A DNA stretch of 64,000 nucleotides from CAYNLK01 sp964398055 (lineage in GTDB: Bacteria; Chloroflexota; Anaerolineae; 4572-78; J111): assembly GCA_964398055.1 (NCBI GenBank), contig CAYNLK010000020.1, forward strand, positions 44,093 through 108,092. Direction: 5' to 3'. The notes beneath the pieces were generated by a model. That model was not told the origin of the DNA, made no database searches, and saw only the letters and a list, made by a program, of their open reading frames with translations. Positions within the stretch are counted from its first letter, which is position 1. Each line of letters starts with the position of its first letter. Positions 55,945-64,000 of the stretch are shown here, piece by piece. Position numbers and translations under genes: made by a program.

Positions 55945-56910
55945 ATGCCTAAACAGTTCGGGGTTATCCTTTGGCTCTGGATTTCCTCTGTGCTGGCTGC
56001 TTGCGCCGGCCCATCAACATCCGGCTTCAACACACCCATCCCTAACCAGCTAGAAGAAGTGCATCAAGAGACCGATCACCACGGTCACGAGCATGCCCAC
56101 GTGGTAGCCTCTCAGGCCACTGCCGCTATGGAAGTTGTGCTGGTGGCCTCAGAATTGGTCGTCGGCCCGAACCGTTTTGCCGTGGGCCTGTTTGATGAAG
56201 AAGGGCGGGTCATCCAGGAGGCGACGGTTCACTTTCACTACTACGACCTGAGCAATCCCCAAACACCGCTCCTTGAGACAGAGGCGGACGCCATGCCGAT
56301 CCGTACACCCGATGGCTACACCACAATCTTTGCTCATGAGCGCGAGTTTCAGCGCGCCGGCGAATGGGGCGTGGAGGTTCAGACCCGCTTTCCCAATGGC
56401 GCCACCGCCGTCAAACGGGTTGGCTTTGAAGTGCTAGCCGATTCGCCCACGCTGAAGCCCGGCCAATTCGCCCCGGCCCTGGTAACGCCAACATCCGGCT
56501 GGGCCAACAATGACCTGAGCAAACTGACCTCGGCTCTCGCCCCCAACCCGGCTTTTTACGAGCTGAGCCTGGCTCAGGCGATCACCAACGGCAAGCCGAC
56601 CGTGCTGCTGCTGGCCACCCCGGCTTTTTGCCAGACTCGCTTCTGCGGCCCGGCCTACGACCAGGCCAGTGAGCTGCAAAAACGGTACGGCGACGCCTTC
56701 AACTTTGTTCACGTTGAGGTCTATACCGGGCTGCCTAGCCCTGCTGCTAATAATTGGGAAGTGGCCCCGGCTATGGTTGCGTTCGGTCTCACCACCGAAC
56801 CCTGGCTTTACCTGATCGACGCCAGGGGCAAAATTGTCTACCGGGTGGAGGGGGTCTTTACCACCGCTGAGGTCGAGCGCCATTTACAGCAAACCCGGCC
56901 GGGCGCATAG
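55945..56910 (+). CDS. Lipoprotein with His-rich segment and thioredoxin-like domain
   Basis: The 321-aa protein starts at ATG 55945, leaving the element upstream non-coding. It has a lipoprotein signal (SSVLAACAGP, Cys about 18), a His-rich metal-binding stretch (DHHGHEHAHVV), then an Ig-like beta region. The thioredoxin-fold domain has LLLATPAFCQTRFCGPAYDQ, a CxxxxC pair near residues 228-233 rather than the CxxC of thioredoxin or CxxxC of SCO. DARGKIVYRVEGVF near the end is typical of thioredoxin folds. The setting next to cupredoxins and a multicopper oxidase suggests copper handling or cysteine reduction outside the cell. Confidence 0.8.
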   Translation: MPKQFGVILWLWISSVLAACAGPSTSGFNTPIPNQLEEVHQETDHHGHEHAHVVASQATAAMEVVLVASELVVGPNRFAVGLFDEEGRVIQEATVHFHYYDLSNPQTPLLETEADAMPIRTPDGYTTIFAHEREFQRAGEWGVEVQTRFPNGATAVKRVGFEVLADSPTLKPGQFAPALVTPTSGWANNDLSKLTSALAPNPAFYELSLAQAITNGKPTVLLLATPAFCQTRFCGPAYDQASELQKRYGDAFNFVHVEVYTGLPSPAANNWEVAPAMVAFGLTTEPWLYLIDARGKIVYRVEGVFTTAEVERHLQQTRPGA

Positions 56911-57020
56911 CCGGGAGGAGGGTATGCCATGATCAGATGAGGCCCGTCGTCAGGGCAAATCTAACTATCAAAGGTCGTATTTTTAGATAAACCCAAATGG
57001 AGGGTTACAGGGGGAATCAA

Positions 57021-58232
57021 ATGGTCCGAATAGTGCTGCTTCTATGTTTACTGATTAGTGTGATCGGCTTGACCGCCTGCCAACAAGCTGCCCCGCAAAT
57101 CGTCGAAGTGACTCGACAAGTGGAAGTGGTCAAGGAGGTAGAGGTCACCCGTGAGGTTGAGGTGGTCAAGGAGGTAGAAGTCACCCGGGTGGTCGAAGTG
57201 AAAGTGACGCCGCCAGTGCAACCGGAAGCGCCGGCCCAGGAACCCAGAGAAGTTACCGTCCTGGCCGGGGCCGGTCAAGATACGGTGGCGATCAACGCCT
57301 ACTTCCCGGCCAGCCTGCGTATCCGCGCCGGCGATACCGTTACCTGGAAGATCAATAGCAATGAACCCCACTTTGCCACTTTCCTGGCCGGCGAGCCGCC
57401 GCCACCCGACCCCATTCCCATTCCCGGCGGCGGGCCAACCGACTTGATGCTTAACCCCAAACTGGCCTTTCCATCCAGAGCGCCCGACGCCCCGGTTGAG
57501 ACTTACGACGGTACGGAATTTCGGAATTCCGGCTTTCTGTCCGATGGCACGGTGGTGCCGCCCGGCGAAACGTACTCGCTGAAGTTTGACACCCCCGGCA
57601 CGTATCAATATATCTGCCCGATCCATCCCACCACGATGATCGGCGAGATTATTGTGGCACAGGCCAATGCGACTGATGTGCCCTCACAGGACGAGATCGA
57701 CGCCATGGCCGAAGCCGAAATGTCCCCCTTATTGGAGCAGGCCGAAGAAATTAGAGCCGCCGCGGCCAGTTCCAACATGGTGCGCTCGGCGCCGGGACCG
57801 AATGATACGACCATCTGGTATATTCCGGCCGGCGTCACCGGCGCGGATCCCAGGGTCGAAATCTACGATTATTTCCCCAAAAACCTGTCAATTAAACAGG
57901 GTGACCAGGTGGTCTGGACATCTGTCTTTTTCCACCAGGTGATCTTCCCGGCGGGCCAGCCGGCGCCCCCCTTTGTGGTCCCAACGGAGGTCGAGGGGCA
58001 GCCGGTTCCCAATCTGGTCGTCAGTCCCGAAGTGGCTTTCCCTGTCATCCCCGCCGGTGAATTTGACGGCACCGAATTCTTCAGCAGTGGCCTTATCGGT
58101 ACGCTCGGTGGTCCGCTGCCCGGCGGAACAACTTTTGCCCTGACCTTCAGCGAACCCGGTTCCTTTGACTACGTCTGCTCCACCCACCTGCCGCTGGGCA
58201 TGGCGGGGACGATAACCGTGGTTGCGCCTTGA
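57021..58232 (+). CDS. Lipoprotein with two cupredoxin (plastocyanin-like) domains
   Basis: The 403-aa protein starts at ATG 57021 with GGGGG upstream (the frame from 56997 has none). Lipobox is VIGLTACQQ. A repetitive charged stalk (VEVVKEVEVTRE repeated) follows, then two blue-copper domains. Domain 1 has His in NSNEPHFATF and YICPIHPTTM; domain 2 has SVFFHQVIFPAG and YVCSTHLPLGM. Both keep the His...Cys..His...Met type-1 copper ligands. It likely carries electrons to or from the giant multicopper oxidase encoded 180 nt downstream. Confidence 0.88.
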   Translation: MVRIVLLLCLLISVIGLTACQQAAPQIVEVTRQVEVVKEVEVTREVEVVKEVEVTRVVEVKVTPPVQPEAPAQEPREVTVLAGAGQDTVAINAYFPASLRIRAGDTVTWKINSNEPHFATFLAGEPPPPDPIPIPGGGPTDLMLNPKLAFPSRAPDAPVETYDGTEFRNSGFLSDGTVVPPGETYSLKFDTPGTYQYICPIHPTTMIGEIIVAQANATDVPSQDEIDAMAEAEMSPLLEQAEEIRAAAASSNMVRSAPGPNDTTIWYIPAGVTGADPRVEIYDYFPKNLSIKQGDQVVWTSVFFHQVIFPAGQPAPPFVVPTEVEGQPVPNLVVSPEVAFPVIPAGEFDGTEFFSSGLIGTLGGPLPGGTTFALTFSEPGSFDYVCSTHLPLGMAGTITVVAP

Positions 58233-58294
58233 TTTCGGGGGTAACAATACCCTCGTCTGGACAAGCCATCTTTGGCCCAATAAGTTAAATGAAC

Positions 58295-58353
58295 CACGAA
58301 GGAACACAAAGGGACATCAAGATTCTTAAAAAGTTCCTTTGTGTCTCTTCGTG
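58295..58353. repeat. Imperfect inverted repeat (CACGAAG..ACACAAAGG)
   Basis: CACGAAGGAACACAAAGG pairs with CCTTTGTGTCTCTTCGTG with two mismatches. It resembles a common bacterial intergenic palindrome and may be the hairpin between the cupredoxin and multicopper oxidase genes. Confidence 0.75.
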
Positions 58354-58412
58354 TCCTTTGTGGCTAAAATTTTCTTGCTCGATGCGCCAGTCAGTAAGGT
58401 GCCAGTGATAGT

Positions 58413-61400
58413 ATGCCTAAACGCCGACCTTTGCATCTGCTCAGACTCTTGGGTTTCTTTTGGCTTATATCTATTCTGTTCTCTATGCCCGCGGTCGTCT
58501 TCGCCCACGGGGGCGTCAATGATGGGCATCCCAACGCGGCCGGTTCAGGCGTTAGCTGGAATTTGCTGATCCTGGCTACCCCACTTCTGCTGATCGCCGT
58601 GTTTGGCCTGTTTTACTATTACCGGGGCGACGGCGGCTTGTCCACCGGCGTCAAACTGATTCTCTCGGCCGGCATGGTTAGTTTGGCCGCCGCAACTTCC
58701 GGCTTCTACTATCAGCGCCAGGAGACTACCCGGCCAACCCAGGCTGTCCTGCCTGCCCACGGCCCGGCCGGCCACGAAGCTGCCGAGGGCCAGTTGCTGG
58801 GCAGCGACCACAGCGTCGAAAGCGTCTATCAGGCCCCGCTGTGTGATCCGGCCGCCCCGGTGCGAGCCTACGATATCGCCGCCATCAACGTCGAAATGAC
58901 CTTGAATCGCTACCTGGATTATGACCCGGAAGGGCGCATGTATGTACTTGAAGAAGATTTGGCCAGGGTCCGGCAAGAAGAGGCCCAAAATCGAGCGGCC
59001 CGGGCCGACCAGGCCGAGCCGGCCGTCTCTCTGGGTCTCCAGGGCGACGCCATCCAGCCGCTCATTCTACGGGTGAACCAGGGTGAATGTTTGCGCCTGA
59101 CCTTGAGGAATGAACTGGCCGATAACGAACCGGCCAGCCTGCATCTGCATGGCTCCGGCCTGGTTGTGGCCGCCAGCGGGCTGCCGGCCATTGCTGCCAA
59201 TCCCCAGGCGATGACCTTACCCGGCCAGAGCGTTACCTACGAATGGTGGGTCTCTGAAGCAGAACCGGAAGGGACCCATTATTTCCACAGCCACGGCAAC
59301 GACCGTGAACAGACCAACCACGGTCTATTTGGCGCGGTGATTGTGGAACCGCAAGGCGCCGCCTATATCGACCCCCTCAGCGGTCGAGAGCTCCACAGCG
59401 GTTGGACGGCTATTATTCAAGACCCCGCCGGCAGCGATTTCCGGGAGTTCGCCCTCGTCTACCACGAAATCGGCACCGAGCGCTTTCGCCATCGCAACAA
59501 ATCCGGGACGGCGGTGCTTTTGACCGATAGGTACAGCTCGGCTTACAAGCCCGGCGGCCGGGCCTTGAATTACCGCAGCGAACCCTTTATGAATCGCTTC
59601 CATTTGCAGCAGCAAACCTTTGGCCAAATTGACTCGTCGCTGCCCTACAGTTCTTACGCCTTTGGCGACCCGGCCACGCCCATTGCCCGCAGCTATCTGG
59701 ACGATCCGGTCAAGCAGCGGGTCGTCCACGGCGGCTCGGAAGTCTTCCACGTCCATCACGTTCACGGTGGGGCCATCCGCTGGCGGCGCCAGCCGGATGT
59801 GGAGCCAACCGGTTTTGACCACGGCTTTGAGAAACAGCCGCCGCTGCTGCCCCAAGCCACCGAGCGAGCCGATTCCCAGAGTATCGGCCCGTCGGAGAGT
59901 TACGACCTGGAAAACGAATGTGGCAGCGGCGGCTGCCAGCACAGCGTGGGCGATTATCTATTCCACTGCCACGTCGCCCACCATTACCTGGCCGGCATGT
60001 GGGGCATCTGGCGCGTTTACAACACATTGCAAAACGAGACCGCGACGCAGGATGACCTGCCGCCTCTGCAAGAACTGCCCGACCGGCCAGGCCAGATGAA
60101 ACCGGCCGTCACCTCAACGGAGTTGGTCAATAGCACGGTAGACTGGAAAGGCCAGACTTTTGACATCACCCCGGCGAACCTGGCCGAATGGGTCGAACAG
60201 CAGCTTCCCCCGCCCGGCATCCCCAAAGGCTACGACGCCTCGGTGCTGGACTGGCAAAAGGAGGGCGATCTCTACCTGAACGAGGTCGAGACCGCTCAGG
60301 TCTGGCCCGGTTATCGCTCGGCCCAGCCGGGTAGCCGGCCGCCCTTTTACTTTGACCCGAAAACCGGCAAACTGGCCTATCCCTTTCTGCGACCTCACCT
60401 GGGCCAGCGGCCGCCTTTTGCGCCCAATCACGGCCCGGCCCCCTTTCTGGACCCGGTGCATCCCGGACGAGACCCGCCGCAGCCGGGCCAGAACGGGCCA
60501 GGCAGCCTCTGTCCAACCGGCGCCAGGCTAAAAGAGTTCGTCATCCACGCTATCAGCCTGCCTCTCACCCTGAGCGAGCGGGCTAACATCGTAGACCCGG
60601 TCGCTCAACTCTATGTTTTGAAAGAGGATGAAGCCGCCGTTCGGGCCAACAACGGCCTGAAGACGCCCCTGGCCATTCGAGCCAACGCCGGGGAGGATTG
60701 CGTGGATATCATTTTCAAGAGTGAGTTGCGGGATAGCAGCGAAAATTTCCGGTTCAGCAAAGTCAGCCTGCATATTCACTTTGTTCAGTTCGATATCCAG
60801 GGCAGCGATGGGGTGGATACCGGCTTCAACTTTGAGCAATCGATTCGCCCCTTCACCGTTGCCGGCGAAATGCTGCGGGCAAATGTCGCCGCCGGAGAAA
60901 GCCGAGTGGCGCTCAGCAGCGCCGAGCGTTTCCAGCCCGGCATCCTGGTCGGTATCGGCATGGACGAGGTAGACACCTTTGAGATTGGGCGGATTCAGGC
61001 CATCGAAGGCGACGTGCTCATCTTTGAGGAGCCGCTGCGCTATAGCCATGCCCCGGACGAGATCGTTAGCGCCGAGTTTCTGCGCCACCGCTGGTATCCC
61101 GATGTTCAGTTTGGCACGGCTTACTTTCACGACCACGTCAGCGCCCTGACCTCATGGCATCATGGCCTCTTTGGCGCCTTGATTGCCGAGCCGCCCGGCT
61201 CCACCTACCATGCCCCGCACACGGGCCAGGAGGTTCGCAGCGGGCCGATCGTAGATGTTCGCACCGAGGCCGTAGTGTCCGCCGATATTACCGGCAGCTT
61301 TCGAGAACTGGTCCTGTTTCTGCAAGACGACAACCGGCTGACCCGCGTGGATGACTCCAGCGGCAGCGCCATCAATATGCGGGTGGAACCGCTGGCGGCC

Positions 61401-62855
61401 CGGGGCGGTGACCCCGACCGCCTGTTCAGCAGCGAGCTTCACGGCGACCCGGAGACGCCGCTGCTAGAGGCTTTTCTGGGCGACCCTATCGTCATTCGCA
61501 CGCTGGTGCCGGCCACCAACGACGTCCACACCCTGCACGTCGACGGCCATTGGTTCCGGCTGGAGCCTTTCAGCCCTACCTCGCCGCCGATCAACACGAT
61601 TCACCTGGGCATCTCGGAACGGTACGACCTGATGATCCCTGCCGCCGGCGGGCCACAGCGGTTACCCGGCGACTATCTCTATTACAATGGCCGCTCTTTT
61701 AAGCTGCGTGAGGGCAGTTGGGGCTTGCTGCGGGTTTACGATGATGCTGGCGACACGTCCCTGCAAAAACTACCCGGTCACGAAACTGCGCGGGGCGCGC
61801 CGCCGGCCGGCGTCTGCCCGGCCGCCGCGCTGCAGAAAGTTTTTGATGTATCGGCCATTGAAGCGCCCTTACCGATGTTGGACGATGCGCCGGGCAAAAT
61901 TTACGTGCTGGCCGAAGATAAAGCCGCGGTCCGATCCGGCAGCCGACCAGCTGAACCATTGGTGCTCCACGTGAATGTGGGCGACTGCCTGGTCATCAAC
62001 CTGACCAATGAAACTCAGGCGGGACCGATCTCTTTCCATCCTGATCTGCTGGCCGCCGACCCGCGCGATGGCCTGGGGGTCGAGGCCGGGTTCAACCCGC
62101 CCCAGACGGTGTTGCCGGGCCAGAGCCGGACCTACACCTACTACGCCCACCCTGAAATTGGCGAGACTACCGCCCTGGTGCGGGATTGGGGCAACGTGCT
62201 GGTGAATCCCGGCCTGGGACTTTACGGAGCGATCATCGTTGGCCCGGCCGGGACCCGCTATACCGACCCAGTGACCGGCGCGGATATGTCGTTGCGGGCC
62301 GGCTGGCGCGTGGACGCGCACCCCCCGGCCGGGGCCGGTTACCGGGATTTCAGTCTCTTCATTCAGGAAGAGGATGAACTCATCGGCACGGCGATTATGC
62401 CGTACAGCGAACATGTGGCCGGGGTGGTCGGGCTGAATTACCGGGCCGACTCGCTCTTGGACCGGCTGAAGAGGCGCAAAGAGACGGCCAGCGTTTTTCA
62501 AAGTGCGGTGCATGGCGATCCAACGACGCCGCTTATGGAGGCGTATGCCGGCGATGCCGTCAAAATTCACGTGCTTGTCCCTTATGGTGAGCAAGCCCAC
62601 GTGTTCACCTTAGAAGGCCATCAATGGCCGCTGGAACCGGCCCGAGCCAACTCTGACCTGCTCAACTCGCTGCAAGTGGGTCCGCTGGAAGTCGTCACTA
62701 TCATTCCGCTTCAGGGCGCGGGCGGCGCAACCGCGTTGCCGGGGGACTATCTATATGGCGACCACCGCGAGCCATTCCGTCAAGCGGGGTTGTGGGGCAT
62801 CTTCCGGGTCTATGCGCCGGGCGCGCCTGGGGTCGAGCTTCGGCCTTTGGAATAG
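58413..62855 (+). CDS. Giant multicopper oxidase, three two-domain units (about six cupredoxin domains)
   Basis: The 1480-aa protein has a signal peptide ending VVFAHGG and two further N-terminal hydrophobic helices. Unit 1 (about 150-530) has all four copper-binding blocks: SLHLHGSGL, HYFHSHGNDREQTNHGLFGA, VFHVHHVHGGAI and YLFHCHVAHHYLAGMWG. Unit 2 (about 680-1120) keeps SLHIHFVQFD, AYFHDHVSALTSWHHGLFGA and HTLHVDGHWFRLEP but lacks the HCH block (DYLYYNGRSFKLREGSWG). Unit 3 (about 1130-1480) is more degenerate (HVFTLEGHQWPLEP, DYLYGDHREPFRQAGLWG). Size and repeat number recall Mn(II)-oxidising MnxG/MofA-type enzymes and ceruloplasmin. The substrate is not determinable. It is the third gene of the copper module. 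Confidence 0.88.
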   Translation: MPKRRPLHLLRLLGFFWLISILFSMPAVVFAHGGVNDGHPNAAGSGVSWNLLILATPLLLIAVFGLFYYYRGDGGLSTGVKLILSAGMVSLAAATSGFYYQRQETTRPTQAVLPAHGPAGHEAAEGQLLGSDHSVESVYQAPLCDPAAPVRAYDIAAINVEMTLNRYLDYDPEGRMYVLEEDLARVRQEEAQNRAARADQAEPAVSLGLQGDAIQPLILRVNQGECLRLTLRNELADNEPASLHLHGSGLVVAASGLPAIAANPQAMTLPGQSVTYEWWVSEAEPEGTHYFHSHGNDREQTNHGLFGAVIVEPQGAAYIDPLSGRELHSGWTAIIQDPAGSDFREFALVYHEIGTERFRHRNKSGTAVLLTDRYSSAYKPGGRALNYRSEPFMNRFHLQQQTFGQIDSSLPYSSYAFGDPATPIARSYLDDPVKQRVVHGGSEVFHVHHVHGGAIRWRRQPDVEPTGFDHGFEKQPPLLPQATERADSQSIGPSESYDLENECGSGGCQHSVGDYLFHCHVAHHYLAGMWGIWRVYNTLQNETATQDDLPPLQELPDRPGQMKPAVTSTELVNSTVDWKGQTFDITPANLAEWVEQQLPPPGIPKGYDASVLDWQKEGDLYLNEVETAQVWPGYRSAQPGSRPPFYFDPKTGKLAYPFLRPHLGQRPPFAPNHGPAPFLDPVHPGRDPPQPGQNGPGSLCPTGARLKEFVIHAISLPLTLSERANIVDPVAQLYVLKEDEAAVRANNGLKTPLAIRANAGEDCVDIIFKSELRDSSENFRFSKVSLHIHFVQFDIQGSDGVDTGFNFEQSIRPFTVAGEMLRANVAAGESRVALSSAERFQPGILVGIGMDEVDTFEIGRIQAIEGDVLIFEEPLRYSHAPDEIVSAEFLRHRWYPDVQFGTAYFHDHVSALTSWHHGLFGALIAEPPGSTYHAPHTGQEVRSGPIVDVRTEAVVSADITGSFRELVLFLQDDNRLTRVDDSSGSAINMRVEPLAARGGDPDRLFSSELHGDPETPLLEAFLGDPIVIRTLVPATNDVHTLHVDGHWFRLEPFSPTSPPINTIHLGISERYDLMIPAAGGPQRLPGDYLYYNGRSFKLREGSWGLLRVYDDAGDTSLQKLPGHETARGAPPAGVCPAAALQKVFDVSAIEAPLPMLDDAPGKIYVLAEDKAAVRSGSRPAEPLVLHVNVGDCLVINLTNETQAGPISFHPDLLAADPRDGLGVEAGFNPPQTVLPGQSRTYTYYAHPEIGETTALVRDWGNVLVNPGLGLYGAIIVGPAGTRYTDPVTGADMSLRAGWRVDAHPPAGAGYRDFSLFIQEEDELIGTAIMPYSEHVAGVVGLNYRADSLLDRLKRRKETASVFQSAVHGDPTTPLMEAYAGDAVKIHVLVPYGEQAHVFTLEGHQWPLEPARANSDLLNSLQVGPLEVVTIIPLQGAGGATALPGDYLYGDHREPFRQAGLWGIFRVYAPGAPGVELRPLE

Positions 62856-62870
62856 AAAGGAGGTGCCGGC

Positions 62871-62932
62871 GGACGGCACATTTGCACCTGCGCCGCGCAG
62901 AGCGTACGGATGCAGGTGTAGGGATGCCGTCC
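62871..62932. repeat. Long nested hairpin after the multicopper oxidase gene
   Basis: GGACGGCA (62871) pairs with TGCCGTCC (62925-62932), and inside GCACCTGC pairs with GCAGGTG. The sequence resembles half of the MITE-like element that follows at 62947. Confidence 0.65.
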
Positions 62933-62946
62933 TGCATCAAAAAATG

Positions 62947-63025
62947 TCCAATTTTTGACTGTGGCAAAGGTATCGGGCTGCCTTTGCGGACGGTATGGGG
63001 ATACCGCCCTACGAAAATTTGGATC
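62947..63025. repeat. ~80-bp double-hairpin MITE-like element, copy B (inverted)
   Basis: The reverse complement reads GATCCAAATTTTCGTAGGGC..., matching copy A at 55835-55915. The hairpins GCAAAGGTAT/GCCTTTGC (62965-62988) and GGACGGTAT/ATACCGCCC (62989-63009) are conserved in pairing, with base differences. Confidence 0.8.
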
Positions 63026-63070
63026 TTTTGGATCTACTGAAGCTATCAATAAAATTCAAAGGAGCAAACA

Positions 63071-63895
63071 ATGGCAATCAACCCAATGGCTTATAGTAGC
63101 AAAGATGTGGTGCTGGATGTGGTCCGCACGGAACGGGACAGATTTTACGACGTGATTGACACCCCGGCCAACTGGAACGTTGATACCCGCTGCGAAGGCT
63201 GGCAGGTGCGGGATATTGTTGGTCATATGATCGATGTCACCGAAGCCTACCTGGCTCGCTGGGACATAGCCCGTAAAGGCCAGGATGCCCCGCCGCCGCT
63301 GGGCTGGCTGGTGATGGCCGACGAGCTGAACAAAGGCGCCCTGGCCTTGCGCAGCCTTTCCCGCGACGAAGCGATTGCCCGTCTCAAAGCAGCCTCCAAT
63401 AAGCTGATGACGATCTTCGAGAGCCTGACTGAGGACCAGTGGAATAACTTTATGGTGGCTCACGTTTTTTCAGGGCCGTTACCCGCGTTTTGTTACCCTG
63501 CTTTCCAGATTATGGATTACGGTGTTCATACCTGGGATATGCATTGGGGCCTGGGCGACAAAGCGGCCAAACTCGACGAGCGAACCGCCGGGGTTTTGCT
63601 GCCCTATATGTTCATCATCTGGCAATATTCGGTCGATCAAGAGGCGGCCAAAGGCGTCGATATCACCTATGGCATTAAAGTGGATGGCGAGTGGGGCGGC
63701 CAGTGGCTTTGCAAGGTCAAGGATGGTCAGTTTAGCTACGAAGCTGCTGCTGACCTGAGCGACGCCCAGGCGAATTTCCACTTCAAGCATCCCTCGGACA
63801 TGGTCCTGACGACCTACCAGCGCATCCGGGGCGGCGAAACAACGGGCGATCCGGAAGTCATCAACAAGGCCCGCAATATCTTTTTCCACATTTAG
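63071..63895 (+). CDS. Maleylpyruvate isomerase/DinB-like (MDMPI N-terminal) family protein
   Basis: The 274-aa soluble protein has an N-terminal four-helix DinB-type bundle with VRTERDRFYDVIDTPANWNV, WQVRDIVGHMIDVTEAYLAR (metal-His region) and a second His region (YGVHTWDMHWGLG). This fits the MDMPI/TIGR03083 group. The C-terminal ~90 residues resemble an SCP2-type binding domain (DITYGIKVDGEWGGQWLCKV, FKHPSDMVLTTYQRIRGG). Possible thiol-dependent isomerase or transferase; substrate unknown. AAAGGAG precedes ATG 63071. Confidence 0.82.
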   Translation: MAINPMAYSSKDVVLDVVRTERDRFYDVIDTPANWNVDTRCEGWQVRDIVGHMIDVTEAYLARWDIARKGQDAPPPLGWLVMADELNKGALALRSLSRDEAIARLKAASNKLMTIFESLTEDQWNNFMVAHVFSGPLPAFCYPAFQIMDYGVHTWDMHWGLGDKAAKLDERTAGVLLPYMFIIWQYSVDQEAAKGVDITYGIKVDGEWGGQWLCKVKDGQFSYEAAADLSDAQANFHFKHPSDMVLTTYQRIRGGETTGDPEVINKARNIFFHI

Positions 63896-63954
63896 GTCCA
63901 ATACTTTCCAAATAAGGACGCGGTTGAAACCGTATCTGGAGGGCTACGCCGTGA

Positions 63955-63998
63955 TGTCCGCCTCTGCGGACAAAAAGACCCGTCCACGCAGGTGGACG
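63955..63998. repeat. Double hairpin near the window end
   Basis: GTCCGCCTCTGCGGAC and CGTCCACGCAGGTGGACG form two adjacent hairpins, in the same two-hairpin style as the elements at 55835 and 62947. The window ends before its right edge can be seen. Confidence 0.6.
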
Positions 63999-64000
63999 AC

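Overview
The window looks like a chromosomal segment of a high-GC member of the Chloroflexota, probably an Anaerolineae-type lineage. This rests on gene style only: BTAD/SARP-type giant regulators, FHA/SH3 and Ig-rich surface proteins, a Ycf46-like ATPase, many lipoproteins, and intergenic short tandem and palindromic repeats. No database search was possible, so the taxonomy is inference.

Layout. 1-4.3 kb: a truncated BTAD regulator, a small divergent protein, two lipoproteins sharing an FY..GW module, and a DUF3592 remnant. 4.4-15.6 kb: one minus-strand block. It runs sensor kinase, response regulator, CooF-like ferredoxin, CooS-type Ni-CO dehydrogenase, then CooM-L-K-X-U-H-like subunits of a membrane-bound [NiFe] hydrogenase. 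Together these would carry out CO + H2O -> CO2 + H2 coupled to ion translocation. The kinase GAF domain carries the DosS/DevS signature, so it is a candidate CO/redox gas sensor for the block. 15.9 kb: a transposase fragment. 16.3-26.3 kb: a catabolic and uptake block with an FCD/GntR regulator behind a clear promoter and triple operator, two paralogous amidohydrolases (one apparently lacking metal ligands), a BMP-type ABC importer whose binding protein is internally duplicated over 893 bp, and a UbiD-family decarboxylase.

26.4-31.1 kb: minus-strand Ycf46-like AAA+ ATPase, a multi-spanning membrane protein and an Ig/FlgD-like membrane protein. 31.2-41.0 kb: housekeeping genes prfB (with programmed frameshift), a Xer-like protein lacking catalytic residues, rpoC (no rpoB beside it), rpsU and gyrA. 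A perfect consensus promoter and a terminator frame about 100 nt that may be a small RNA. 41.2-45.5 kb: nuclease and surface proteins (SNase/lamin-tail, excalibur, FHA-SH3). 45.7-49.1 kb: an AT-richer island with a ribbon-helix-helix protein, an unknown 190-residue protein and a SNF2 ATPase. 49.3-51.9 kb: a class III aminotransferase and a MetE-like methyltransferase. 52.4-55.7 kb: a complete BTAD-ATPase-TPR regulator. 55.8-63.0 kb: a copper module (thioredoxin-like lipoprotein, double cupredoxin, giant six-cupredoxin multicopper oxidase) flanked by inverted copies of an ~80-bp element. The window ends with an MDMPI/DinB-like protein.

The best candidates for new biology are the gas-sensor/CO-hydrogenase coupling, the giant multicopper oxidase module, the SNF2 plus unknown-partner island, and the live/dead amidohydrolase pair.
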